Source: an uncultured Lachnospira sp. (GTDB lineage: Bacteria; Bacillota; Clostridia; Lachnospirales; Lachnospiraceae). Taken from it: DNA of 64,000 nt. The notes under the pieces were generated by a model. It ran no database searches. It was not told where the DNA came from and was given only the letters and a program-made list of their open reading frames with translations. The translations under genes and the position numbers were made by a program. The DNA is taken from the NCBI GenBank assembly GCA_946186125.1, contig CAMHLZ010000010.1, positions 1-64,000 on the forward strand, read 5' to 3'. Every line of letters begins with the position of its first letter. The first letter of the stretch is position 1. Positions 53,870 through 61,988 of this stretch are shown one piece after another.

Positions 53870-54024
53870 TCGTTTTTAAATACACCCACTTTATATTTGC
53901 CTATGATTCCATCTGCGGCGTTATCGTCAATCGACGTAGCCACCGCTACGCCTCATTCCTCTGCCTTGCAGAGTGAAATCATATCCTAAATATAAGGTAG
54001 GGTTAATTTAAAACGACTATACTA
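53862..54024. repeat. 163-bp foldback element, copy 2
   Basis: Imperfect inverted repeat from TAGTATAGTCGTTTTTAAA to its near complement, with a central 38-base core (53924-53961) identical, in inverse orientation, to that at 9081-9118. Length equals copy 1 exactly, and both begin TAGTA and end TACTA, but the arm sequences are different. It truncates the transposase remnant and ends one base before the stop of the LytTR regulator. Confidence 0.8.
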
Positions 54025-54025
54025 G

Positions 54026-54721
54026 TTATAAAGTTCTCAAGTATTGTTTATATTTTTTTATTATTTCATTTTTATGTTTCCGACTGAATTTTACAATATT
54101 ACCGTTATCCAGTTTTACACCATCTGAATTTTTTACAAAATGCGTAAAGGATACAATTGTAGAACGATTAATCTCACAAAATAGTTCTTTAGGGAGTACT
54201 TCTTTCCAGTACTTCATTTTCTTACGCAACAAGTATTTTTCATTTTCCGTATATACTCTCGTGTATTTGTCTTCCGCGATTATGTATTTTATCTTCCTGT
54301 AATCAAGGAAGTATATTTTTCCCGCTTCCTCTACCTCAATCTTTGTATTTTCATGAAGTGCAGAAAACAAGTTGTCCAATATATGATACACCTCATCTGT
54401 CTTTACAGGTTTTTCTAAACAATAATATACATTACGTCCTATCATGTCTTTTGTATATTTTGAATGAACTGTGGTGAATACAATAATTGTATCCTCTCCG
54501 TTCATTTCTAATGCATTTTTTACTTCTATACCGGACATCGTTTTCATTTCAACATCCAGAAATAAAACATCAACGTTATCTCCGCTTTCCACAAAATTGA
54601 TGCCATCATCATATTCTGAAAACTCCGCTGTTATCCTGTGCTCATCCAAATATTTACGGATAATATCTCTCAACTTCTCCCGAAAAATATCTTCATCATC
54701 ACAAATCCCAATTCTTATCAT
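54026..54721 (-). CDS. LytTR-family response regulator
   Basis: 231 residues. Receiver domain with IGICDDEDIF, phosphoacceptor in LFLDVEM near residue 57 and EKPV lysine near 108; C-terminal LytTR DNA-binding domain with FLDYRKIKYIIAEDKYTRVY and FCEINRSTIVSF. These regulators usually control peptide or bacteriocin genes and pair with a membrane sensor kinase, absent here. Located 35 bases after the AAA+ ATPase gene on the same strand, so it may regulate the RiPP cluster or be its last gene. Ribosome site GAGGTGAGAT. Confidence 0.86.
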   Translation of the reverse strand: MIRIGICDDEDIFREKLRDIIRKYLDEHRITAEFSEYDDGINFVESGDNVDVLFLDVEMKTMSGIEVKNALEMNGEDTIIVFTTVHSKYTKDMIGRNVYYCLEKPVKTDEVYHILDNLFSALHENTKIEVEEAGKIYFLDYRKIKYIIAEDKYTRVYTENEKYLLRKKMKYWKEVLPKELFCEINRSTIVSFTHFVKNSDGVKLDNGNIVKFSRKHKNEIIKKYKQYLRTL

Positions 54722-54756
54722 TTTTTATCTCACCTCACGTACTGACATCTTATGAA

Positions 54757-55653
54757 TTATCCATTTATGCCAATTTCCAGTTTTGCATTTTTTATAATCT
54801 CTATAGCTTCCATGAAATCACTAATGCCAACCTTACATTTTTCACCATCACGCTGGACAGCCGCAGAGCTGGCGTAAATAACCATGTTTACCATATCTCC
54901 GCCTGAAAATCCTTCTGTCTCGCCAATTATCACATTTTCTTCTTCTTCACTTATAAAGAGTGGAAGTTTTTCAGGTATTAGTTTTCTTAATATCTGTCTT
55001 CTTCCCTCTTCATGTGGCAGTTCAAATTTGATATGTCCCAGAATTCTTCTTACGAATGCTCCATCATAATTACTGCCAAAATTAGTGGTGAAAATAGTTA
55101 TCCCCGAAAACGCATCCAGCTCAAGAAGTGTCACTGATTTACTTACATTTACTGCATGATCCGTGCTCTGTGTAATATTTGATAAACGTTTACCCAATAT
55201 AGAGTCCGCCTCATCAAAAATGATTATCGCATCCTCTTTTTTCGCTGCATCAAAAACCGCCCTTATATTTTTCGGTGTCTCACCAACGTACTTTGATTCA
55301 ATTTCTGCATAGTTTACCCGTATTATTTTTTTTCCAAGTTCATATGCAATAGCCTCTGCAGCCATACTTTTTCCTGTTCCGGGCGGACCATAAAGATTAA
55401 TGGATGTTCTTCCGCCAGTCGCATCTATTTCTTTTAATCCAAACTTATTATACAGCAAATCATAATTCTTAATCTTTGCAAGAAGACTTTTAAGCTGTAT
55501 CTCCGTTTTAGGTGGTAAAACAAGCCTGTCAAAACCACGTCGCGGTCTCTCTACAGTAAATAATGCATCCTGCGGATTTTTCTTTTCCTTATTAAGCGGC
55601 TTTACATATCTTTCATTTCCTAAATCTATATTATCAGGTATGGTATACGCCAT
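54757..55653 (-). CDS. Single-module AAA+ ATPase in the RiPP cluster
   Basis: 298 residues. Classic AAA fold: Walker A YGPPGTGKS near residue 92, Walker B IIIFDEADSILG near 146, sensor TTNFG near 186, paired arginines in VRRILGHIKF, and a C-terminal helical lid with GFSGGDMVNMVIYAS. It resembles spastin/FtsH-type ATPases but has no protease or membrane segment. The N-terminal 60 residues may bind a partner. It follows the TipAS-like gene by 65 bases. AAA+ ATPases are not standard in thiopeptide pathways; a self-protection or remodelling role is only a guess. Confidence 0.85.
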   Translation of the reverse strand: MAYTIPDNIDLGNERYVKPLNKEKKNPQDALFTVERPRRGFDRLVLPPKTEIQLKSLLAKIKNYDLLYNKFGLKEIDATGGRTSINLYGPPGTGKSMAAEAIAYELGKKIIRVNYAEIESKYVGETPKNIRAVFDAAKKEDAIIIFDEADSILGKRLSNITQSTDHAVNVSKSVTLLELDAFSGITIFTTNFGSNYDGAFVRRILGHIKFELPHEEGRRQILRKLIPEKLPLFISEEEENVIIGETEGFSGGDMVNMVIYASSAAVQRDGEKCKVGISDFMEAIEIIKNAKLEIGING

Positions 55654-55718
55654 TATTTCTCATCTCCATTCCGTTTAATATACTCTCGAAAACCGATACA
55701 AAAAATCCAAGAGTACAT

Positions 55719-56171
55719 TTAGTGTTCCATGATATTGCACTGTTCCTCTAACCATTTGTCTTCAAGTTCATCTACATATGCACCTATGGCTCTCGGCAGA
55801 TAATCCGGCAGATCAGGATCTATTTTTTCAAAATTTTCTCGAAAGTCAGGAGCCTTTGCATACATATTCCCTAATCCTCTCAGCATCTCCATTGAAGGTT
55901 CATAAAAGTTCCTGATCCATTCATGCCATCTGATAAGCAATTCCCTGACTTCATCTGAATAATTATCATCATGAATATACTTTGCCAGCTCTGTAAATAT
56001 ATCATTACATTCATCCAATACACGCTCTTTTTCATCTTTATTCATAGATGAAAATTTCCTATTATATTCGTTAACTTTCTTTTCTCCAAACTTTTCCTTA
56101 ATAGCCTCCTGCATCTCATTTTGGACATCTTCCTCAAAGAATTTAAAAGGTCCCTTCTTCTTTTTTCCCAT
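55719..56171 (-). CDS. Stand-alone TipAS-like protein (thiopeptide-binding fold)
   Basis: 150 helical residues. The second half reads RWHEWIRNFYEPSMEMLRGL, then MYAKAPDFRENFEKIDPDLP and YLPRAIGAYVD, the pattern of the TipAS domain (H at the start of a helix, GL..MY..D.RF, P.L..Y...AI..Y). TipAS is the ligand-binding half of the MerR regulator TipAL, which traps thiopeptides such as thiostrepton through a cysteine reacting with dehydroalanine. Two cysteines are present (C55 and C145). No DNA-binding domain is attached. Sitting after a thiopeptide-type enzyme set, it is a strong candidate for immunity or sensing. AAGGAGT site. Confidence 0.75.
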   Translation of the reverse strand: MGKKKKGPFKFFEEDVQNEMQEAIKEKFGEKKVNEYNRKFSSMNKDEKERVLDECNDIFTELAKYIHDDNYSDEVRELLIRWHEWIRNFYEPSMEMLRGLGNMYAKAPDFRENFEKIDPDLPDYLPRAIGAYVDELEDKWLEEQCNIMEH

Positions 56172-56298
56172 TTTTTACTCCTTCCTGTTATTAACTAATA
56201 AACTTCTGAAAGTAAATCACTCATGTTGCTGCACATTCTTTTTTAATATACTTTAGAAACGCCATTTCGTCAAGTGATACTTAGTACAATTTATAAAC

Positions 56299-57687
56299 TT
56301 ATAATCCGACAGATTCTCTATCAAGTGGTTTGACATCTGATGCCGGTATAAAATTCAAAATACATATATCCTCTTTTCCTATTATTTTTTCTGCAATATC
56401 AGCTTCATAACCAAGTATAGGATGTGTCCACATTTTTTCCCTGCACATTGCGTATGTTATAAGCTGACTTATAAATCCGGCTTTAATATTAGCATTTTTA
56501 AAACAATTCACATTATCTTTCCTTAAAACCTCATTCTTTTTTTCTCCCACAAAAAACAAAACCGGTATTTCCTGCAAATTAAAATTCTTCCTTCGTAACA
56601 ATGAATCCAGATACTTTTCTGTATCATTATCATGACATTTAATCATGATTAACTCTCTGCCATCAATCATATATACACCATTTTTTAATCCTTCCACATT
56701 ATTTATATATACAAAAATATGAACTCCGGCATTGATTTTATCAAACATTCCCCTAAGAGACTCTATCTGTTTTATGAATGAATCAAACATGCTGTAATCT
56801 AATTTTTTTTGTGATATCATCAGCCCTCCTCCCGGAGATATTCTATATTGATTTTTTATGTATTCAAAACCTTCTTTTGGAATAACAGACTGACTCAGAT
56901 TATAGTCTTCACTCATTAATTTTTTTTCCAAAATGTTATACAGACTTATTGGTTCTGTATCCCAATCATCTACTACTTCAAATGTGTTTTCAGAGTGTTT
57001 TAATCCTGAAAACACATTTATAATCCTATAATCATCAGTTTCTATCACACCTTCAACCGCCTCATATTTACAGTTTATATCAAGCAAATCATTCATTTTT
57101 TTATTATAATCATCTGATATTTTCAGTTCATGCCTTACTTCCATATTTGATAATATGAGACTTAGATTTGCCAGTGCATACCCGGTATCTACCTGCATTA
57201 ATCTATATCCAAAGTATTTATACTTTGGCCAGTTTCTCCAATAATAATCCGTATATACAAAAATTACTTTACTTTCCATATCCTGTATATTTTTTTTACT
57301 TTTAATCAATCTTAATACATGCAGCGCAGGTATATATTGATATATATCTTTCCTGTCATCAACATCTGCAACTACGTAAACTATATTAGGGTATAATGCA
57401 CCTCCACAGGCAACTAATCTCCTGTTAAATATATAGGTATGATTATCGACAATGTTTCTGCAGACTTCTTTCTCTCCATATGCATCTTTTAAAATTCCGG
57501 CTAATATATTGTCTTTATTATAAGACATATCATAATCCAGCAGACCTTCTCTCGTCCCTCTGCATGGATTCATTTTAAACCATTTATCCTTGGGGACAAA
57601 TTCGGTAAGGCTGTCCGGTTTATATATAGTGTTAAATAAATAATCGTCTATATTTGTTTCATACCATTTTATTTTCTCATTATCCAT
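56299..57687 (-). CDS. SagB-type flavin dehydrogenase
   Basis: 462 residues. FNRRLVACGGALYPNIVYVVA near residue 90 is the SagB/nitroreductase hallmark, followed by YFGYRLMQVDTGYALANLSL. A second, weaker nitroreductase-like half starts near residue 260 (ISPGGGLMISQKKLDYSMF), as in SagB/TbtE proteins. These enzymes use FMN to oxidise azolines to azoles. It follows the candidate pyridine synthase by 3 to 15 bases, matching TbtD-TbtE order. Start chosen at 57687 with GGAGAGCAG upstream. Confidence 0.82.
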   Translation of the reverse strand: MDNEKIKWYETNIDDYLFNTIYKPDSLTEFVPKDKWFKMNPCRGTREGLLDYDMSYNKDNILAGILKDAYGEKEVCRNIVDNHTYIFNRRLVACGGALYPNIVYVVADVDDRKDIYQYIPALHVLRLIKSKKNIQDMESKVIFVYTDYYWRNWPKYKYFGYRLMQVDTGYALANLSLILSNMEVRHELKISDDYNKKMNDLLDINCKYEAVEGVIETDDYRIINVFSGLKHSENTFEVVDDWDTEPISLYNILEKKLMSEDYNLSQSVIPKEGFEYIKNQYRISPGGGLMISQKKLDYSMFDSFIKQIESLRGMFDKINAGVHIFVYINNVEGLKNGVYMIDGRELIMIKCHDNDTEKYLDSLLRRKNFNLQEIPVLFFVGEKKNEVLRKDNVNCFKNANIKAGFISQLITYAMCREKMWTHPILGYEADIAEKIIGKEDICILNFIPASDVKPLDRESVGL

Positions 57688-57702
57688 ACTGCTCTCCATT
57701 CA

Positions 57703-58488
57703 TTAATATTCAAATCCCTTATATTCCTCTAAATATCTTATTATCAAATAACACAAAAGACTTCTTTTTTGATAACTCAATCCTGTATTTTTTAGAAAAT
57801 AATACTCAAAAATAGTTAAACATCTCCTTTTTAAAAATGTGTAATCCTCAAAATCCACCTTATTATAATTACGTTTATGAAATTCACTTTTATATAAAAG
57901 CCCATTTAACTCATCGTTATCCGTTTTATAATCTGAAAAATATATTTCACCATTTTGTATGTATTCTTTTAAGTTTTCCTGAAGTTTATCCACAGTTTTC
58001 TTTATTTTTTCATATAGTAAGCCTTTATGATTTTTTTCACTTTCATATTTTTCTGCTATCTGAGATATCATTTTTTTACTGTTCATATATATTTTTTCAA
58101 AAGATTCCTGAATCTCTTTATTCTTTTTGAAAAATGTAAAAAATCCATAAGCATGTGATGCGTATGAATAAGCCCCTTCAAGAATATTTCCATTATTATT
58201 TATATCTAAAAATACAAACATAATAAGCATAACATTATACATATATTCTTCATTATCTGCCAAATAGTTAATATGTATTTCATTCATATCTGTCAGGAAC
58301 TCCTCAAATAATTCTTCACTTTTTGTTCCCATATATTCAGTTAAAAGATCTAATTGTTCTTTTCCGGATTCATTTTCAATATATATTTTGAAGCTTTTTT
58401 TATTTGGAATATGCATACAAAATGATATATCGTGTTCATTTATTTTATTAATTTCAGGAACTATTTTAGTTATATACTTCTTTGACAT
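57703..58488 (-). CDS. Candidate thiopeptide pyridine synthase (TbtD/TclM-like)
   Basis: 261 residues with weak sequence signal. Recognisable points are YSYASHAYGFFTFF in the middle, like the SHxxGF stretch of LanB C-terminal-type proteins, and a C-terminal FEYYFLKNTGLSYQKRSLLCYLIIRYL that parallels the N-x-G-x6-E-like end of that family. The assignment to the [4+2] cycloaddition enzyme rests mainly on position: it lies between the elimination protein and the SagB dehydrogenase, as tbtD does. It overlaps the upstream gene by 23 bases with a GGAG site. An extra elimination-like partner is an alternative. Confidence 0.5.
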   Translation of the reverse strand: MSKKYITKIVPEINKINEHDISFCMHIPNKKSFKIYIENESGKEQLDLLTEYMGTKSEELFEEFLTDMNEIHINYLADNEEYMYNVMLIMFVFLDINNNGNILEGAYSYASHAYGFFTFFKKNKEIQESFEKIYMNSKKMISQIAEKYESEKNHKGLLYEKIKKTVDKLQENLKEYIQNGEIYFSDYKTDNDELNGLLYKSEFHKRNYNKVDFEDYTFLKRRCLTIFEYYFLKNTGLSYQKRSLLCYLIIRYLEEYKGFEY

Positions 58489-59335
58489 GTGATTTCTCCA
58501 TAATACTAAGTGCCATTATACCTATCATTACCTCCTCTGCCGGAATTATGCCTATCCGGTTGTTAAATAAATGTACAAAATTAAATCCAAATCGAAGAAC
58601 ATCTTTTTCACCTGCAATTTTTTTTAAATCCTGAAATATTTTTTTATGGAAAACATAATTTTTCTGTTCATCATAGTATCTTTTTATATACAATAAGACT
58701 GCTTCATCCAGATTAATTCCTGATATTCTTTTTCTGAACTTTTCTACAGCACTCTCCGAACTATTTTTTCCAAATCCGGCCCAATATTTTACGTATTGCT
58801 CAAAGAATCCTTTATTTTTATCAGATGAAAGCGCCAAGCATACATCTATAGCATACAAAGCACCAAAAATATATTTCATACTTTGTTTTAAATTAAGTTG
58901 TATAACATCTAAAGCAATTCTGCTGCTATGAATAAACTCTCTTTCCGCTATAGTCACTCCGTCTCTTCCGTTATATTTTTTCAGTTCTGGTATATACTCG
59001 CATTCTTTTATAGTGTTGTTATCTTCAATATTGTAACTGTCAAGCTGCATCCCCTCTCTCTTTGCCAGCTCAGCTGCAATTTTCTTATATTCATTTTTAT
59101 CTATTTTTTCTTTTGACTTTTTTTTCATAATAAGATTTGATATATCTTCTTTAACTGAAAATAGTTGTATATCATCTAAATCTTTTAGTCTAAGCCGTAT
59201 ATGGGGACCGTTCTCCCAATACCTGATAAAAAAGAAGTCTTTTATCTTATTTTTTTCCATCACCAATTTAAGATCATCTTTTAAAATTTTATCCTGTTGG
59301 TCAAAATAATAAATATGTAAAGCTCTCCAACTCAT
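58466..59335 (-). CDS. Split-LanB elimination domain protein (SpaB_C / TbtC-like)
   Basis: 289 residues. WRALHIYYFDQQDKIL at the start, FFFIRYWENGPHIRLRL near residue 40, YIPELKKYNGRDGVTIAEREF near 110, and FVHLFNNRIGIIPAEEV near the end are successive motifs of the SpaB_C/thiopeptide-type family. These proteins eliminate glutamate from glutamylated Ser/Thr, giving dehydroalanine or dehydrobutyrine. Separation from the glutamylation protein is typical of thiopeptide and goadsporin pathways. Start at 59335 chosen for the GGGGGATG site; it overlaps nothing significant and lies right after LanB. Confidence 0.85.
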   Translation of the reverse strand: MSWRALHIYYFDQQDKILKDDLKLVMEKNKIKDFFFIRYWENGPHIRLRLKDLDDIQLFSVKEDISNLIMKKKSKEKIDKNEYKKIAAELAKREGMQLDSYNIEDNNTIKECEYIPELKKYNGRDGVTIAEREFIHSSRIALDVIQLNLKQSMKYIFGALYAIDVCLALSSDKNKGFFEQYVKYWAGFGKNSSESAVEKFRKRISGINLDEAVLLYIKRYYDEQKNYVFHKKIFQDLKKIAGEKDVLRFGFNFVHLFNNRIGIIPAEEVMIGIMALSIMEKSHVKEVYN

Positions 59336-59352
59336 AAACACATCCCCCATTA

Positions 59353-61965
59353 TTATGATATAATCTGATTAATTTCTATAAGATGTTCAACCGGCGTTGC
59401 ATTATCCGGTAAAACCTCCTGTATGGTTATTGTAAGTTCCTTGTATGTATTTATAAACGAAACAAATATTCCATAATCCAAATAGTTATTCAGATCAAAA
59501 TATTGTGGTTTTCGTAGTTTATTGTTTGTTATAATATTTTCCCACTCTTCAGTAGATTTTCCTATTTCTTTTATCGCATTTATATCACTTGATTTTCTCG
59601 CAAAAAATCTCTTTGGCAGTTTATTTTTTTCAAATATTTCCTGCATCATATAAACATAGTAGTCTGCATTATCCTCAATGTTTTCAAATATACTTCCATT
59701 TATTTTCCACGTTTCCCTGCTTATAATCACATTATGATTTACTACTAAACGAGGATAATGAATAACACCTTCTTTATTATTTTCCTTCTCATTATAATAT
59801 CTGTCCCAAAATGACATAGATGCTCCCCTTGAATTTGAGAATGTAGAAAGGAAACTGTAAAATCCAGGTGATATTCTAGGAAACAGGAATCCTATCGGTG
59901 TAGATTCATAAACTACATTTTCATCATCCATAAGTTTTACCGCCTCTGACTTTTCATCATATATAACATTCAATTTTGCTGTTATTATCTCATTATTATA
60001 CATAGACTTTGGATACCCGAAAGCCTTCTTCAATACTTCCAGGTGCTTATTTATACTTATACCAAGTGAGGTTCCTATATCCGTATATACGGTTTTTTCG
60101 TTTTCAATGGCATTTATATGATTATTATATTTTTCAACAAACTTTGTCTGCTCATCAGAAGCTAAATCACTTATGTATCTTATTACATGTCTTCCCATAC
60201 CGGGAGCAATATTATTAATTATGTATTCTTCATTTGATTTTTGATAATATATACCATAGCTGAGTTTGTCATCCATTATTTTAGGTGTACTATCATATAA
60301 CCGTTCAATTTCTTCATCGTTTATATTTATAATTTCATTTTGTTTATTTTTCTTTGTTTTTAGTAATTCTAAGAACTTCATTTGAATCTCTTCAATACAT
60401 TTAATATCTATATCATCCTTAAGAAGCTCCTCAATTGAATTTTTATATTCTTCTGATACTACCTTATAGAATTCCATTACTGAAACTTTTTCATCTATGT
60501 TATAATGTTTTTTAAAGATATTTCTAAACATTATTCTTTGTACATAATTATTATCAAATATTCTGTACAACTTCTCAGCCATGTAAAAATTTTTCAGAAT
60601 ATCGGAACCTATTGATTTTTCATGCATTATATATGGAACTGTATTATTTTCATATAAAATATTCTTTTTAATATATCCAAAGTCAAATACTTCTTCCGGA
60701 TAATTTCCAAATATTGTCTTTATATTCTGAAATATTTTTTCTTTTAAATCTTTCTTCAATTCAATATTATGACAGTTATCATTAATTATATTTATTGTAT
60801 CCCGAATATCCGTTAATGCATTTAATATCTTCTCATATCTGTCATCATTTCTTTTTTTAAGAATACTGATAATCTGATTAATATTGTTAAAATCCTGATG
60901 ATATATATTGAAATTTTTGTACAGAATACCAAGTTCATCCAGTGCTAATATTTCTTTTATAATAAGGATATCCTCACATTCCACAGCGTATAAACTTTTT
61001 ATTCTGCTTACGAATTCAGACATACGTATATTACATCCATCAGCTAATATTTCTATACATCTGTCTATTTTATTATTTCTTTTTATTTTTATAAAATTTT
61101 CACTGTAATACATTTTTGCATTATGAACATCTACATTTAAAAACTCATAAAAGTTTTCATTTATTTTCATCGTCGGATTAATTTTTATATAAAAATCATC
61201 TATAAATGTATTATCTTTCAAAAGCTGGTTTTCCAATGATTTTAATACAAGCTCATTTAAATATATCTTAGGATAAACCTGTTCAGATATATCCTTCACA
61301 CTGTACTGGCAATTATCTGTTAATAGTATTTTTGTCGATACAAAAGTGCTGAACGGTGAAGGTTTTTTTGTCATTCTGTTATAGTAATTTCTTAAAGAGT
61401 ATATTGTATTTCGATTCTTTTTATTTAGTTTTATCTGATCATATGATTTAAGCTGTACAATGCTTTTATAGAGCTCATCATTATATACTGACATAACTAA
61501 TCCATTATAATAATTCTTATCTGTCCTCAAACTATCACGAATCGCTTCAACAGAATTCTTTTTATTTTGAATAAATATATCCATCTTCTTTTCTTTTAAA
61601 TTATCAATCTCCTCTGTAATCTCATGACATTTAGATATACAATCTGATATATCTTCTGAAAACAACATTTTCTGGTCACCGGATATTTTATTAAATCTTT
61701 TTTTATTTAACATCTGCTTTGCTTTTATTGCCTGTTTCACACAAGCAGCATCCATCAGGCTTATCTCCTGATACATTTTATGGTCAGTATCTTCAAGAAA
61801 TCTTTCAAGTACAGCCTGCTTTTCCATTATCTTTTTTTCTATATCAACCAATTCAAACATATTGTCATTATTTTGTAATTCTGAAACATTACATTCTCTT
61901 GCAATTTTATATGGTGATATAATAAGATTGGTTTTTTTACCCTTATAATTTACCTTTACACTCAC
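59353..61965 (-). CDS. LanB-type glutamylation protein (TbtB-like dehydratase, N-terminal half)
   Basis: 870 residues. YNRMTKKPSPFSTFVSTKIL near residue 197 matches the R-x-RP-x-PFG core of lantibiotic dehydratase N-domains; LSTFSNSRGASMSFWDRYY near residue 720 and PRLVVNHNVIISRETW match the second block. Such proteins use glutamyl-tRNA to activate Ser/Thr of a precursor peptide. Length and absence of the elimination domain fit the split form used by thiopeptides. It starts with GTG after AGAGAGG, 23 bases after the YcaO gene. Confidence 0.85.
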   Translation of the reverse strand: MSVKVNYKGKKTNLIISPYKIARECNVSELQNNDNMFELVDIEKKIMEKQAVLERFLEDTDHKMYQEISLMDAACVKQAIKAKQMLNKKRFNKISGDQKMLFSEDISDCISKCHEITEEIDNLKEKKMDIFIQNKKNSVEAIRDSLRTDKNYYNGLVMSVYNDELYKSIVQLKSYDQIKLNKKNRNTIYSLRNYYNRMTKKPSPFSTFVSTKILLTDNCQYSVKDISEQVYPKIYLNELVLKSLENQLLKDNTFIDDFYIKINPTMKINENFYEFLNVDVHNAKMYYSENFIKIKRNNKIDRCIEILADGCNIRMSEFVSRIKSLYAVECEDILIIKEILALDELGILYKNFNIYHQDFNNINQIISILKKRNDDRYEKILNALTDIRDTINIINDNCHNIELKKDLKEKIFQNIKTIFGNYPEEVFDFGYIKKNILYENNTVPYIMHEKSIGSDILKNFYMAEKLYRIFDNNYVQRIMFRNIFKKHYNIDEKVSVMEFYKVVSEEYKNSIEELLKDDIDIKCIEEIQMKFLELLKTKKNKQNEIININDEEIERLYDSTPKIMDDKLSYGIYYQKSNEEYIINNIAPGMGRHVIRYISDLASDEQTKFVEKYNNHINAIENEKTVYTDIGTSLGISINKHLEVLKKAFGYPKSMYNNEIITAKLNVIYDEKSEAVKLMDDENVVYESTPIGFLFPRISPGFYSFLSTFSNSRGASMSFWDRYYNEKENNKEGVIHYPRLVVNHNVIISRETWKINGSIFENIEDNADYYVYMMQEIFEKNKLPKRFFARKSSDINAIKEIGKSTEEWENIITNNKLRKPQYFDLNNYLDYGIFVSFINTYKELTITIQEVLPDNATPVEHLIEINQIIS

Positions 61966-61988
61966 AATTAACCTCTCTTTTTATAACT

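Noticed and set aside
53722-53943. 73-codon minus-strand frame across the transposase remnant
   Set aside because: Antisense to the remnant and runs into the foldback; no ribosome site.
56172-56298. Short frames (9-19 codons, one ending ECAAT) in the gap between the SagB and TipAS-like genes considered as RiPP precursor
   Set aside because: Too short, no ribosome site, and only one Cys with no Ser/Thr-rich core; not a credible precursor.
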